Below, piece after piece: positions 27,125-36,610 of a DNA stretch of 64,000 bases (positions are counted from its first letter, which is position 1; every line of letters starts with the position of its first letter). The position numbers and the translations under genes were made by a program. The notes below the pieces were generated by a model. That model saw nothing but the letters and a program-made list of their open reading frames with translations, was not told the DNA's origin and made no database searches. Source of the DNA: Pseudomonas putida (lineage in GTDB: Bacteria > Pseudomonadota > Gammaproteobacteria > Pseudomonadales > Pseudomonadaceae); NCBI RefSeq assembly GCF_005080685.1, contig NZ_CP039371.1:5952001-6016000 (forward strand), written 5' to 3'.

Positions 27125-30100
27125 ATGGCGACGACCACCCTGGGGGTCAAACTCGACGACCCGACCCGTGAGCGACTCAAGGCAGCTGCGCAGTCCATCG
27201 ACCGCACGCCGCACTGGTTGATCAAGCAAGCGATCTTCAATTACCTGGAGAAGCTCGAGGGTGGTGCCACCCTGACCGAACTCAACGGTCACGCCAGCAA
27301 CCTGGCAGACGATGCCGGCGAGGTCCAGGCAGACCACAGCCACCAGTGCTTCCTTGAGTTCGCCGAAAGCATTCTCCCGCAATCGGTATTGCGCTCGGCC
27401 ATCACCGCCGCCTACCGCCGCCCCGAGCCGGAAGTGGTGCCCATGCTGCTGGAGCAGGCGCGCCTGAGCACGACCCAGGCCGAGGCCACCAACAAGCTGG
27501 CTGCCGGTATCGCCGAGAAGCTGCGCAATCAGAAGAGCGCAGGCGGGCGCGCCGGCATCGTCCAGGGTCTGCTGCAGGAGTTCTCGCTGTCGTCGCAGGA
27601 AGGCGTGGCGCTGATGTGCCTGGCCGAAGCGCTGCTGCGCATCCCCGACAAAGGCACCCGTGATGCCCTGATCCGCGACAAGATCAGCAACGGCAACTGG
27701 CAACCGCACCTGGGCAACAGCCCGTCGCTGTTCGTCAACGCCGCGACCTGGGGCCTGCTGCTGACCGGCAAGCTGGTCTCCACCCACAACGAATCCGGCC
27801 TCTCCGCCTCGCTCACCCGCATCATCGGCAAGAGCGGCGAACCGATGATCCGCAAGGGCGTGGACATGGCCATGCGCCTGATGGGCGAGCAGTTCGTCAC
27901 CGGCGAGACCATCGCCGAAGCCCTGGCCAACGCCAGCCGTTTCGAGTCCAAGGGCTTCCGCTACTCCTACGACATGCTCGGCGAAGCCGCACTGACCGAA
28001 CATGACGCACAGAAATACCTGGCCTCCTACGAGCAGGCGATCCACTCGATCGGCAAGGCCTCCCATGGCCGCGGCATCTATGAAGGCCCGGGCATCTCCA
28101 TCAAGCTGTCGGCCCTGCACCCGCGCTACAGCCGCGCCCAATACGAGCGCGTGATGGAAGAGCTGTATCCTCGCCTGCTGTCGCTGACCCTGCTGGCCAA
28201 GCAATATGACATCGGCCTGAACATCGACGCCGAAGAGGCCGACCGCCTCGAGCTGTCCCTGGACCTGCTCGAGCGCCTGTGCTTCGAGCCGTCGCTGGCT
28301 GGATGGAACGGCATCGGTTTCGTCATCCAGGCCTACCAGAAGCGTTGCCCGTACGTGATCGACTACGTCATCGACCTGGCCAAGCGCAGCCGCCACCGCC
28401 TGATGATCCGCCTGGTGAAAGGCGCCTACTGGGACAGCGAGATCAAGCGCGCCCAGGTCGAAGGCCTGGAAGGCTACCCGGTCTATACGCGCAAGGTTTA
28501 CACCGACGTGTCCTACGTCGCCTGTGCACGCAAGCTGCTGGCAGTGCCGGAATCCATCTACCCGCAGTTCGCCACCCACAACGCCCACACCCTGTCGGCC
28601 ATCTACCATATCGCCGGGCAGAACTACTACCCCGGCCAGTACGAGTTCCAGTGCCTGCACGGCATGGGCGAGCCGCTGTACGAGCAGGTGGTCGGCAAGG
28701 TCTCGGAAGGCAAGCTGAACCGCCCTTGCCGCGTTTACGCACCGGTTGGCACCCATGAGACGCTGCTGGCCTACCTGGTTCGCCGCCTGCTGGAAAACGG
28801 CGCCAACACCTCGTTCGTCAACCGCATCGCGGACCACTCGATTTCCATCCAGGAGCTGGTCGCCGACCCGGTCGCCAGCATCGAGCGCATGGCCACCCAG
28901 GAAGGCGGCATCGGCCTGCCGCACCCGCGTATCCCGTTGCCACGCGAACTGTACGGCAGCGAACGGGCCAACTCGGCCGGCATCGACATGGCCAACGAAC
29001 ACCGCCTGGCATCGCTGTCCTGCGCCATGCTGGCCACCGCACACAACGATTGGAAGGCCACCCCGCTGCTGGCCTGCGCCGCCAGCGAAAGCCCGGCGAT
29101 TGCGGTGCTGAACCCAGCGGATCACCGCGACGTGGTCGGCCACGTGCACGAAGCCACCGTTGCCGATGTCGACAACGCCATCCAGTGCGCACTCAATGCC
29201 GCGCCGATCTGGCAGGCCACCCCACCCGCCGAGCGTGCCGCGATTCTCGAGCGTACCGCCGACCTGATGGAGGCCGAGATACAGCCGCTGATGGGCCTGC
29301 TCATCCGCGAAGCCGGCAAGACCTTCGCCAACGCCATCGCCGAAGTGCGCGAGGCAGTGGACTTCCTGCGCTACTACGCGGTCCAGGCGCGCAACGATTT
29401 CAGCAACGACGCCCACCGCCCGCTGGGCCCGGTGGTGTGCATCAGCCCGTGGAACTTCCCCCTGGCGATCTTCACCGGCCAAGTGGCTGCAGCACTGGCT
29501 GCAGGCAACCCGGTACTGGCCAAGCCTGCCGAACAGACCCCACTGATCGCGGCCCAAGCCGTGCGCCTGCTGCTCGAAGCCGGCATTCCGGAAGGCGTGC
29601 TGCAACTGCTGCCAGGCCAGGGCGAGAGCGTCGGTGCCGGGTTGGTCGGTGACGAGCGCGTCAAGGGCGTGATGTTCACAGGCTCCACCGAAGTCGCCCG
29701 CCTGCTGCAACGCAATGTGGCCGGCCGCCTGGACAACCAGGGCCGCCCGATCCCGCTGATTGCCGAGACCGGCGGCCAGAACGCGATGATCGTCGACTCC
29801 TCGGCGCTGACCGAGCAGGTGGTCATCGATGTGGTGTCGTCGGCCTTCGACAGCGCCGGCCAGCGTTGCTCGGCCCTGCGCGTCCTGTGCCTGCAGGAAG
29901 ACTCCGCCGACCGCGTGATCGAAATGCTCAAGGGCGCCATGGCCGAAAGCCGCCTGGGCAACCCGGATCGCCTGGCCGTGGACATCGGCCCGGTGATCGA
30001 CGCCGAAGCCAAGGCCGGCATCGAGAAGCACATCCAGGGCATGCGCGAGAAAGGCCGCTCGGTCTACCAGGTGGCCATCGCCGATGCCGCCGAGGTCAAG

Positions 30101-31078
30101 CGCGGCACCTTCGTCATGCCGACCCTGATCGAACTGGAGAGCTTCGACGAGCTCAAGCGCGAGATCTTCGGCCCGGTGCTGCATGTGGTGCGCTACAACC
30201 GCCGCAACCTCGACCAGCTGATCCAGCAGATCAACGACTCCGGCTACGGCCTGACCCTCGGCGTGCATACCCGCATCGACGAGACCATCGCCAAGGTGGT
30301 GGAAAACGCCAATGCCGGCAACATGTACGTCAACCGCAACATCGTCGGCGCGGTGGTCGGCGTGCAGCCGTTTGGCGGTGAAGGCCTGTCCGGCACCGGC
30401 CCGAAAGCGGGCGGCCCGCTGTACCTGTACCGCTTGCTGTCGACCCGCCCGGCCGACGCGATCGGTCGCCACTTCCAGCAGCAGGATGGCGCCGGCCAGC
30501 CGGATCGCGCCCTGCACGACCAGTTGATCAAGCCGCTGCACGCGCTCAAGGCCTGGGCCCAGGGCAGCCAGCAGGCCGAACTGGCCACGCTGTGCGAGCA
30601 GTTCGCCGGCCAGTCGCAGAGCGGCATCGCCCGCCTGCTGCCCGGCCCGACCGGCGAGCGCAACAGCTACACCATCCTGCCGCGCGAGCACGTGCTGTGC
30701 CTGGCTGACAACGAAGCGGACCTGCTGGCGCAATTTGCCGCTGTACTGGCGGTGGGCAGCTCGGCGGTATGGGTCGATGGCGAACCCGGCAAGGCCCTGC
30801 GTGGCCGCCTGCCGAAGGAGCTGCAGGCCAAGGTCAAGCTGGTGGCGGACTGGAACAAGGACGAAGTGGCGTTCGATGCCGTGATCCATCATGGCGACTC
30901 GGACCAGTTGCGCGGCGTTTGCCAGCAGGTGGCCAAGCGCGCCGGCGCCATCGTCGGTGTGCATGGGCTGTCCAGCGGCGACCATCAGATTGCGCTGGAG
31001 CGGTTGGTGATCGAGCGCGCGGTGAGCGTGAACACCGCAGCCGCTGGCGGTAACGCGAGCCTGATGACCATCGGTTGA
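27125..31078 (+). CDS. putA: Trifunctional PutA: transcriptional repressor, proline dehydrogenase, P5C dehydrogenase
   Basis: Oxidises proline to glutamate in two steps and represses put genes; moves between DNA and membrane. In the 1317 residues, the first 47 (MATTTLGVKLDDPTRERLK) are a ribbon-helix-helix DNA-binding domain. The FAD proline dehydrogenase barrel spans about 190-550 (YEGPGISIKLSALHPRYSRAQ, then RLVKGAYWDSEIKRAQ). The NAD aldehyde dehydrogenase follows, with catalytic Glu881 in ETGGQN and Cys915 in GQRCSA. About 120 C-terminal residues complete the long-type PutA. ATG 27125 follows GAGGATAAGAA. It is divergent from putP and followed by a strong terminator. Confidence 0.98.
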   Translation: MATTTLGVKLDDPTRERLKAAAQSIDRTPHWLIKQAIFNYLEKLEGGATLTELNGHASNLADDAGEVQADHSHQCFLEFAESILPQSVLRSAITAAYRRPEPEVVPMLLEQARLSTTQAEATNKLAAGIAEKLRNQKSAGGRAGIVQGLLQEFSLSSQEGVALMCLAEALLRIPDKGTRDALIRDKISNGNWQPHLGNSPSLFVNAATWGLLLTGKLVSTHNESGLSASLTRIIGKSGEPMIRKGVDMAMRLMGEQFVTGETIAEALANASRFESKGFRYSYDMLGEAALTEHDAQKYLASYEQAIHSIGKASHGRGIYEGPGISIKLSALHPRYSRAQYERVMEELYPRLLSLTLLAKQYDIGLNIDAEEADRLELSLDLLERLCFEPSLAGWNGIGFVIQAYQKRCPYVIDYVIDLAKRSRHRLMIRLVKGAYWDSEIKRAQVEGLEGYPVYTRKVYTDVSYVACARKLLAVPESIYPQFATHNAHTLSAIYHIAGQNYYPGQYEFQCLHGMGEPLYEQVVGKVSEGKLNRPCRVYAPVGTHETLLAYLVRRLLENGANTSFVNRIADHSISIQELVADPVASIERMATQEGGIGLPHPRIPLPRELYGSERANSAGIDMANEHRLASLSCAMLATAHNDWKATPLLACAASESPAIAVLNPADHRDVVGHVHEATVADVDNAIQCALNAAPIWQATPPAERAAILERTADLMEAEIQPLMGLLIREAGKTFANAIAEVREAVDFLRYYAVQARNDFSNDAHRPLGPVVCISPWNFPLAIFTGQVAAALAAGNPVLAKPAEQTPLIAAQAVRLLLEAGIPEGVLQLLPGQGESVGAGLVGDERVKGVMFTGSTEVARLLQRNVAGRLDNQGRPIPLIAETGGQNAMIVDSSALTEQVVIDVVSSAFDSAGQRCSALRVLCLQEDSADRVIEMLKGAMAESRLGNPDRLAVDIGPVIDAEAKAGIEKHIQGMREKGRSVYQVAIADAAEVKRGTFVMPTLIELESFDELKREIFGPVLHVVRYNRRNLDQLIQQINDSGYGLTLGVHTRIDETIAKVVENANAGNMYVNRNIVGAVVGVQPFGGEGLSGTGPKAGGPLYLYRLLSTRPADAIGRHFQQQDGAGQPDRALHDQLIKPLHALKAWAQGSQQAELATLCEQFAGQSQSGIARLLPGPTGERNSYTILPREHVLCLADNEADLLAQFAAVLAVGSSAVWVDGEPGKALRGRLPKELQAKVKLVADWNKDEVAFDAVIHHGDSDQLRGVCQQVAKRAGAIVGVHGLSSGDHQIALERLVIERAVSVNTAAAGGNASLMTIG

Positions 31079-31101
31079 TGGTGGGCGGTTGCTGACGGGA
31101 A

Positions 31102-31128
31102 AGGAGAGCTTCGGCTCTCCTTTTTTAT
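31102..31128 (+). terminator. Rho-independent terminator of putA
   Basis: AGGAGAGC, TTCG, GCTCTCCT forms an 8-base stem with a stable UUCG-type tetraloop followed directly by a run of T. It starts 24 bases after the putA stop. Confidence 0.95.
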
Positions 31129-31147
31129 TGTTCGCTCACCAGCGACT

Positions 31148-31711
31148 TCAATCCATAGAGGCAATCATGAACACCCCGTACAGCTCCGCCAGTTTAAGTG
31201 CGGCGCCGGGCAACAACCAAAGCCAGTTAGCCATCGTGAAGCTACGATTAGCCGCCCCGTGACTATCACCTGCACTAAAATTGATCCCTTTTTGCATAGA
31301 AACCAAGATAGCTAACATGGTCAGGTGGAAGGCCAGCCCCGCGATATAACTAGCCACCACCTGCTCCAAAAGCACGACACTCGCGGTAATCGAGACCACA
31401 ACTAGCGCATAGCTGCCCCATACCAGTGTCGGTATGGACCACGAATAGACTCTTCCCGAGTCACGGATACAGCCGTCTACCCGGCTCAACAATGGATAGA
31501 TGAAAAATAGAGCGAATGCTGCCCTCCAGAATGGACTGACGTTCTCGCCCGTTCGAGATCTGTGCAACTTCCAGTTCTGGTAAAAACAGTACGCCCAGTA
31601 AAAGCCCAGAGTAAAAAACGTCATAACAGAAAGCTTCATCGGTGCGACCACGAAGAAGGAAGGCTCACTACCCTCGGCAGCAGTAGGTTTGTCGTTCTGA
31701 ATATCACTCAT
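31148..31711 (-). CDS. Hypothetical membrane protein (DUF4234-like segment)
   Basis: A 187-residue protein of unknown function. After a polar N-terminus (about 20 residues) come about four hydrophobic segments: VMTFFTLGFYWAYCFYQNW (30-50), FWRAAFALFFIYPLL, LVVVSITASVVLLEQVV and LAFHLTMLAILV. The first resembles the FYWAYWFYKNWK stretch of DUF4234-type proteins. It is a single gene with no partner, convergent with putA. Its composition is clearly less GC-rich than both neighbours, suggesting acquisition or low expression. ATG 31711 has GGAAG upstream. The protein itself looks complete. Confidence 0.7.
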   Translation of the reverse strand: MSDIQNDKPTAAEGSEPSFFVVAPMKLSVMTFFTLGFYWAYCFYQNWKLHRSRTGENVSPFWRAAFALFFIYPLLSRVDGCIRDSGRVYSWSIPTLVWGSYALVVVSITASVVLLEQVVASYIAGLAFHLTMLAILVSMQKGINFSAGDSHGAANRSFTMANWLWLLPGAALKLAELYGVFMIASMD

Positions 31712-31893
31712 GAGAAGCGCTTCCTTATGAACAAAGGAGCAAATTCAAAACCAGGCAGCACCCAACGCGCAGTAGTCCAGGCCCAACGCGTTTCGTGGGA
31801 AACATCTGTATCGCTATAAGCTGGATCAATCTTGGTAGCCATACCTGACTAACCGATCCTAGACTCGCAGCACCCCGCCCCAGGACCGCCCCC

Positions 31894-33696
31894 ATGCCCG
31901 ACACCCTGCTCAGCGCCCGTAACCTGGCCTTCGAACTCTACGAAGTCCTCGACGCCCAAGCCCTCACCCAGCGCCCGCGTTTCGCCGAGCACAGCCGCGA
32001 AACCTTCGACGCCGCGCTGGCGACCGCTCGCACCGTCGCCGAGAAGTTCTTCGCACCGCACAACCGCAAAGCCGATGAAAACGAGCCTCGCTACGCCGAG
32101 GGCCGGGCCGAGCTGATCCCCGAGGTCAAGCCCGCCATAGAAGCCTTCCTCCAGGCCGGCTTCCTCAACGCCAACCGCGACTTGGAAGTCGGCGGTATGC
32201 AACTGCCCAGCCTGGTCTCGCAAGCCTGCTTCGCTCACTTCCAGGCCGCCAACGCCGGCACCACGGCCTACCCGTTCCTGACCATGGGCGCAGCCAACCT
32301 GATCGAGAGTTTCGGTAGCGATGAGCAGAAGCACCTGTTCCTGGAGCCGATGATCGAGGGCCGCTATTTCGGCACCATGGCCCTGACCGAACCCCACGCC
32401 GGGTCCTCCCTGGCCGATATCCGCACTCGCGCCGAACCGGCAGGCGACGGCAGCTACCGGATCAAGGGCAACAAGATCTTCATCTCTGGCGGCGACCACG
32501 AACTGTCGGAGAACATCGTGCACATGGTTCTGGCCAAGCTGCCGGATGCGCCACCCGGGGTCAAAGGTATCTCGCTGTTCATCGTGCCCAAGTACCGGGT
32601 CAACGCCGATGGCAGCCTCGGCCCGCGTAACGACGTAGTGCTGGCTGGGCTGTTCCACAAGATGGGCTGGCGCGGCACCACCTCCACGGCGCTGAACTTC
32701 GGTGACGACGGCCAGTGCGTCGGCTACCTGGTCGGCCAGCCCCACCAAGGCCTGGCATGCATGTTCCAGATGATGAACGAAGCCCGTATCGGCGTCGGCA
32801 TGGGCGCAGTGATGCTCGGCTACGCCGGCTACCTCTACTCGCTGGAATACGCCCGCCAGCGGCCACAAGGCCGCCTGCCGGACAACAAGGACCCACACAG
32901 TCCGCCCGTGGCGATCAGTGAGCATGCCGACGTCAAGCGCATGCTGCTGGCGCAGAAAGCCTACGTCGAGGGCGCCTTCGACCTGGGCCTGTATGCCGCG
33001 CGGCTGTTCGACGACACCCATACCGCGGCAGACCAGATCGAACGCCAGCAAGCCCAGGCATTGCTCGACCTGCTGACGCCCATCGTCAAGTCGTGGCCAT
33101 CGCGGTACTGCCTGAAGGCCAACGAACTGGCCGTGCAGATTCTCGGCGGCCACGGCTACACCCGCGAATACCCGGTCGAACAATACTATCGCGACAACCG
33201 CTTGAACCCCATCCATGAAGGCACCGAGGGCATCCAGGCACTCGACCTGCTCGGCCGGAAACTGTCCCAACACGACGGTGCCGGGCTCAAGCAACTGATC
33301 CGCCTGATCGCCGCCACCGCCGAACGTGCCAGCCATCATCCCAACCTGGACGCCCTGCGCCGGCCACTGGAGCAACTGGTCAACCGCCTGCAAGGCGTGA
33401 CCCTGGCGCTGCTGGGCGACCTGGCGCAAGGCAAGGTCAGCGCGACATTGGCCAACGCCACCCTGTACCTCAACGCCTTCGGCCATTGCGTGATCGGCTG
33501 GCGCTGGCTGCAGCAGGCGATCCACGCCGAACTCGGCCTGCTTCAGTGCAACCACGCCGATCGCGACTTCTATCTGGGCAAGCTGCAGGCTGCGCGTTAT
33601 TTCCTGACCTGGGAGGTGCCTGGCTGCCATAATGACCTGGCATTGCTCGAGGCCCGCGACGACACTTGCCTCGGTATGCAAGACGGGTGGTTCTAG
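31894..33696 (+). CDS. Acyl-CoA dehydrogenase (long form, about 600 residues)
   Basis: FAD enzyme that introduces the alpha-beta double bond in acyl-CoA. The 600 residues match the longer bacterial subfamily that carries an extra C-terminal domain. TMALTEPHAGSSLADI (about 166-181) is the FAD/substrate signature, and QILGGHGYTREYPVEQYYRDNRL (around 420-440, quoted in part) with HEGTEGIQALDLLGR holds the second family signature. About 130 residues of added helical domain end the protein. ATG 31894 follows CCAGGA. It lies 31 bases upstream of a TldD-like gene and may be cotranscribed. Chain-length preference is unknown. Confidence 0.92.
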   Translation: MPDTLLSARNLAFELYEVLDAQALTQRPRFAEHSRETFDAALATARTVAEKFFAPHNRKADENEPRYAEGRAELIPEVKPAIEAFLQAGFLNANRDLEVGGMQLPSLVSQACFAHFQAANAGTTAYPFLTMGAANLIESFGSDEQKHLFLEPMIEGRYFGTMALTEPHAGSSLADIRTRAEPAGDGSYRIKGNKIFISGGDHELSENIVHMVLAKLPDAPPGVKGISLFIVPKYRVNADGSLGPRNDVVLAGLFHKMGWRGTTSTALNFGDDGQCVGYLVGQPHQGLACMFQMMNEARIGVGMGAVMLGYAGYLYSLEYARQRPQGRLPDNKDPHSPPVAISEHADVKRMLLAQKAYVEGAFDLGLYAARLFDDTHTAADQIERQQAQALLDLLTPIVKSWPSRYCLKANELAVQILGGHGYTREYPVEQYYRDNRLNPIHEGTEGIQALDLLGRKLSQHDGAGLKQLIRLIAATAERASHHPNLDALRRPLEQLVNRLQGVTLALLGDLAQGKVSATLANATLYLNAFGHCVIGWRWLQQAIHAELGLLQCNHADRDFYLGKLQAARYFLTWEVPGCHNDLALLEARDDTCLGMQDGWF

Positions 33697-33727
33697 GGGG
33701 AGCCACCGTGTAGACGGAGGCTTGTCC

Positions 33728-35170
33728 ATGTTCGATTCCAGCGCCCTGCTGCGCCAGCGCTTCACCGCGCTGCGTAGCACGGCCGAAGTGTTTTCCCTGC
33801 GCCACGTCAAACAGTCGCACCAAACACTCTGCGTGCGGCGCAATGTCGCCGAGCCGCCCTCGTTCAGCCAGGATGAAGGCGCCATGCTGACGGTACGGGT
33901 CAACGGCGTGGAGGCCTACGCCGCCACCGCCGATCTGTCCCAGGCAGGTTTGCAAAGGGCCCTGGAACAGGCCGAGACACTGGCCAGGCAGATCGCCAGG
34001 CACAGCCTGCTCGACCTGCGCGAGCAACCGGTGACCAGCGACCGCCACGACCATCTTTCGCCCAACCTCGACCAACCTCTGCCCAGCCTCGCCGATTGCC
34101 TTGGCCTGCTGGCCAGCGAGTCGGCCAGCGTGCCCAAGGACAGCCGCCTGGTGGACTGGCTGGCGAGCTTGCACATGAGCCTGGTCGAACAGACCTACCT
34201 GAACTCCACCGGCGCCGAGTTGCGCCATGCCCAGCGCTTCTTGTACCCAGGCCTGAGTGTGACCGCCAGCGATGGCCAGGACAGCCAGAGCCGCAGCCTG
34301 GGGCTGAGCAACTTCGGGCAGCAAGGAGGCTTCGAAGTCGTTCAACGCTGCGGGCTGATCGGTGCTGCCGGGCGCATCGCCGACGAAGCCCTGCAATTGT
34401 TGCTGGCACCCAATACCCCAGGCGGCCCGCGCGATCTGCTGCTGATGCCCGACCAGATGATGCTGCAAATCCATGAGTCCATCGGCCATCCGCTGGAGAT
34501 GGACCGCATCCTCGGCGACGAGCGCAACTACGCCGGCACCAGCTTCGTCAAGGCCAGCGACTTCGGCCACCTGCGCTATGGCTCCGAACTGCTCAACGTC
34601 ACCTTCGACCCGACCCTCGAACAAGAACTGGCCAGCTACAGCTTCGACGACGACGGCACACCGGCCAGCAAGCAGTTCCTGATCCGTGACGGTCTGCTGG
34701 TTCGCCCACTCGGCGGCGCGCTGTCGCAGTTCCGCTCGGGCCTGGGCGGCGTGGCCAACAGCCGGGCTTGCAGTTGGAACCGCGCACCGATCGACCGTAT
34801 GGCCAATCTCAACCTCGAACCCGGCGACCAGACCTTGCAACAGCTGGTCGAGGGCATCGAGCGGGGCATCCTGATGAGCAACAACCGCTCCTGGTCGATC
34901 GACGATGCGCGCAACAAGTTCCAGTTCGGCTGCGAGTGGGGCCAGTTGATCGAAGACGGCGAACTCAAGGGCATCGTCAAGAACCCCAACTACCGCGGTA
35001 TCTCCGCGCAGTTCTGGCGCAACCTTTCGGCAGTGGGAGATCGCAGCACATTCGAGGTGCTCGGCACGCCCAACTGCGGCAAGGGCGAACCCAACCAGGT
35101 GGTGCGCGTCGGCCATGCCTCGCCTGCCTGCGTGTTCCGCCAGATCGACGTATTCGGAGGAGACGCCTGA
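33728..35170 (+). CDS. TldD/PmbA-family metallopeptidase, catalytic subunit
   Basis: Zinc-peptidase-like protein of 480 residues. HESIGH at 249-254 is the HExxxH metal motif. Cys450 in the context TPNCGKGEP sits where the third ligand of TldD is found, so the active site looks complete. ATG 33728 lies 31 bases after the acyl-CoA dehydrogenase stop. The gene overlaps the next one by one base (TGATG), and the next protein is a family member without the metal motif, the usual TldD plus TldE(PmbA) heterodimer plan. The sequence HESIGHPLEMDR differs from the classical tldD form, so this is probably an extra pair rather than the housekeeping tldD/pmbA. The substrate peptide is unknown. Confidence 0.85.
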   Translation: MFDSSALLRQRFTALRSTAEVFSLRHVKQSHQTLCVRRNVAEPPSFSQDEGAMLTVRVNGVEAYAATADLSQAGLQRALEQAETLARQIARHSLLDLREQPVTSDRHDHLSPNLDQPLPSLADCLGLLASESASVPKDSRLVDWLASLHMSLVEQTYLNSTGAELRHAQRFLYPGLSVTASDGQDSQSRSLGLSNFGQQGGFEVVQRCGLIGAAGRIADEALQLLLAPNTPGGPRDLLLMPDQMMLQIHESIGHPLEMDRILGDERNYAGTSFVKASDFGHLRYGSELLNVTFDPTLEQELASYSFDDDGTPASKQFLIRDGLLVRPLGGALSQFRSGLGGVANSRACSWNRAPIDRMANLNLEPGDQTLQQLVEGIERGILMSNNRSWSIDDARNKFQFGCEWGQLIEDGELKGIVKNPNYRGISAQFWRNLSAVGDRSTFEVLGTPNCGKGEPNQVVRVGHASPACVFRQIDVFGGDA

Positions 35171-36501
35171 TGAGCGCCACGCCACAACACCGCTTCGAGG
35201 CGCTGGTCAGCGCGTTGCGCGCAGCCCTGCGCTCCGGTGAACAGTTCACCCTCGGCTACAGCGCCGAGCAGTCGCAGTTCGTCCGTTTCAACCACGCCAA
35301 GGTGCGCCAGGCCGGTACCGTTGCCCAGGCCAGTGTGCAACTGCGGCTAGTCCACGAGGGTCGCCAGGCGCAGCAGCAGGTGACCTTGAGCGACGATGCG
35401 CAACTGGATCAGCACCGCCTGAGCGAAGCGTTGCAGCAACTGCGCCAGACCCTGCCGCTGCTGGCCGTCGACCCTTACCTGAGCCTGGACGAGAGCGCTT
35501 GGCACACCCACAGCCAACAGCAGCATCCCCTGCCCGAGCTGGACGAGGTGCTGGCACTGGTCGAGCGCGAGGCCGGCGACCTGGACCTGGTCGGCATTTA
35601 TGCCGCCGGCCCGATCTGCCGGGGCTTCGCCAGCTCGTTCGGGGCCTTCGGCTGGCATCAGGCGAACAGCTTCAACTTCGATTGGAGCCTGTTTCACGCC
35701 AATGGCCAGGCCGTCAAGGCCAACTATGCCGGCCAGGCCTGGAGCGCCGAGGACTTCACCGCGAGGTTGCGCCAGGCGCGCGAGCAACTGGGCTTCCTCG
35801 GCCTTGCGGCCATTACCCTGCAACCTGGCAGTTACCGCGCCTACCTGGCACCGGCGGCCATGGACGAGATCGCCGGCATGCTGTGCTGGGGCGGGTTCTC
35901 GGCACAGGCCCTGGCCACCGGCAACAGCGCCTTGCAGCGCCTGTACAACGGCGACGCAACGCTCAGCCCATTGGTGAGTTTCGCCGAGCAAATCAGCGGC
36001 TCGCTGAGCCCGGCGTTTTCCGATGAGGGCGCGCCACGCCTCGATGTACCTCTGATCACTCAAGGCCAGGCCCACGAACGACTGATCAGCGCCCGCAGCG
36101 CCGCCGAGTTCGCACTGCAGGGCAATGGCGCCGACAGCTACGAATCGCCTTGCGCTCTTAGCCTGGCCGCAGGCCACCTGGCCAACGCACAGATACTCGA
36201 GCGGCTCGGCACCGGCCTATATATCAGCAACCTCTGGTACCTCAACTACTCGGACTTGCCCGCCGCGCGCATGACCGGGCTGACCCGTTTCGCCACCTTC
36301 TGGGTCGAGAACGGCGAGATCCAGGGGCCGGTGAGCACCATGCGCTTCGATGACAGCCTGTACAACCTGTTGGGCAGCGAGCTGGAGGCGCTGACCCAGG
36401 AGCGCGAGATGATTCTGTCGACCAGCACCTATGGACAGCGCAGTACCGGATCGAGTCATTTGCCGGGGGCGCTGGTCAAAGGGCTGACCCTGACATTGTG
36501 A
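35170..36501 (+). CDS. TldD/PmbA-family partner protein lacking the metal motif
   Basis: A 443-residue protein of the TldE/PmbA type. It shares the family C-terminal layout (GTGLYISNLWYLNYSDLPAARMTGLTR, quoted in part, then FWVENGEIQGPVSTMRF) but has no HExxxH, so it should be the non-catalytic half of a heterodimer with the preceding protein. The one-base TGATG overlap supports coupled synthesis of the two. A REP pair follows it and separates it from mdtD. Nothing in the sequence reveals the target; related pairs elsewhere trim modified peptides or antitoxins. Confidence 0.83.
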   Translation: MSATPQHRFEALVSALRAALRSGEQFTLGYSAEQSQFVRFNHAKVRQAGTVAQASVQLRLVHEGRQAQQQVTLSDDAQLDQHRLSEALQQLRQTLPLLAVDPYLSLDESAWHTHSQQQHPLPELDEVLALVEREAGDLDLVGIYAAGPICRGFASSFGAFGWHQANSFNFDWSLFHANGQAVKANYAGQAWSAEDFTARLRQAREQLGFLGLAAITLQPGSYRAYLAPAAMDEIAGMLCWGGFSAQALATGNSALQRLYNGDATLSPLVSFAEQISGSLSPAFSDEGAPRLDVPLITQGQAHERLISARSAAEFALQGNGADSYESPCALSLAAGHLANAQILERLGTGLYISNLWYLNYSDLPAARMTGLTRFATFWVENGEIQGPVSTMRFDDSLYNLLGSELEALTQEREMILSTSTYGQRSTGSSHLPGALVKGLTLTL

Positions 36502-36512
36502 TTGGCACCACT

Positions 36513-36588
36513 GGCCCTTTCGCGGGCAAGCCCGCTCCAGGATGATCATGCAATCCATGTAGGAGCGGGTTTGCCCCGCGAAAGGGCC
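36513..36588. repeat. REP inverted pair, GCGGGCAAGCCCGC family
   Basis: Arms 36513-36538 and 36562-36588 pair almost fully (core CGCGGGCAAGCCCGC against a copy with one extra C and one G-T change). The same family is found at 39511-39604. It lies between the TldE-like gene and mdtD. Confidence 0.8.
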
Positions 36589-36610
36589 GGCACTGACAAA
36601 CGAGGACGTC

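Noticed and set aside
27047..30985. 1312-codon open frame antisense to putA
   Set aside because: Long antisense frames are expected in high-GC Pseudomonas genes. Its translation is His/Gln/Val/Gly-rich with no domain, and putA is fully supported on the other strand.
31727..31819. 30-codon frame (MNKGANSKPG...) upstream of the acyl-CoA dehydrogenase gene, considered as a peptide precursor for the TldD-like pair
   Set aside because: No Shine-Dalgarno sequence, and no leader/core pattern. It overlaps the promoter region of a divergent gene.
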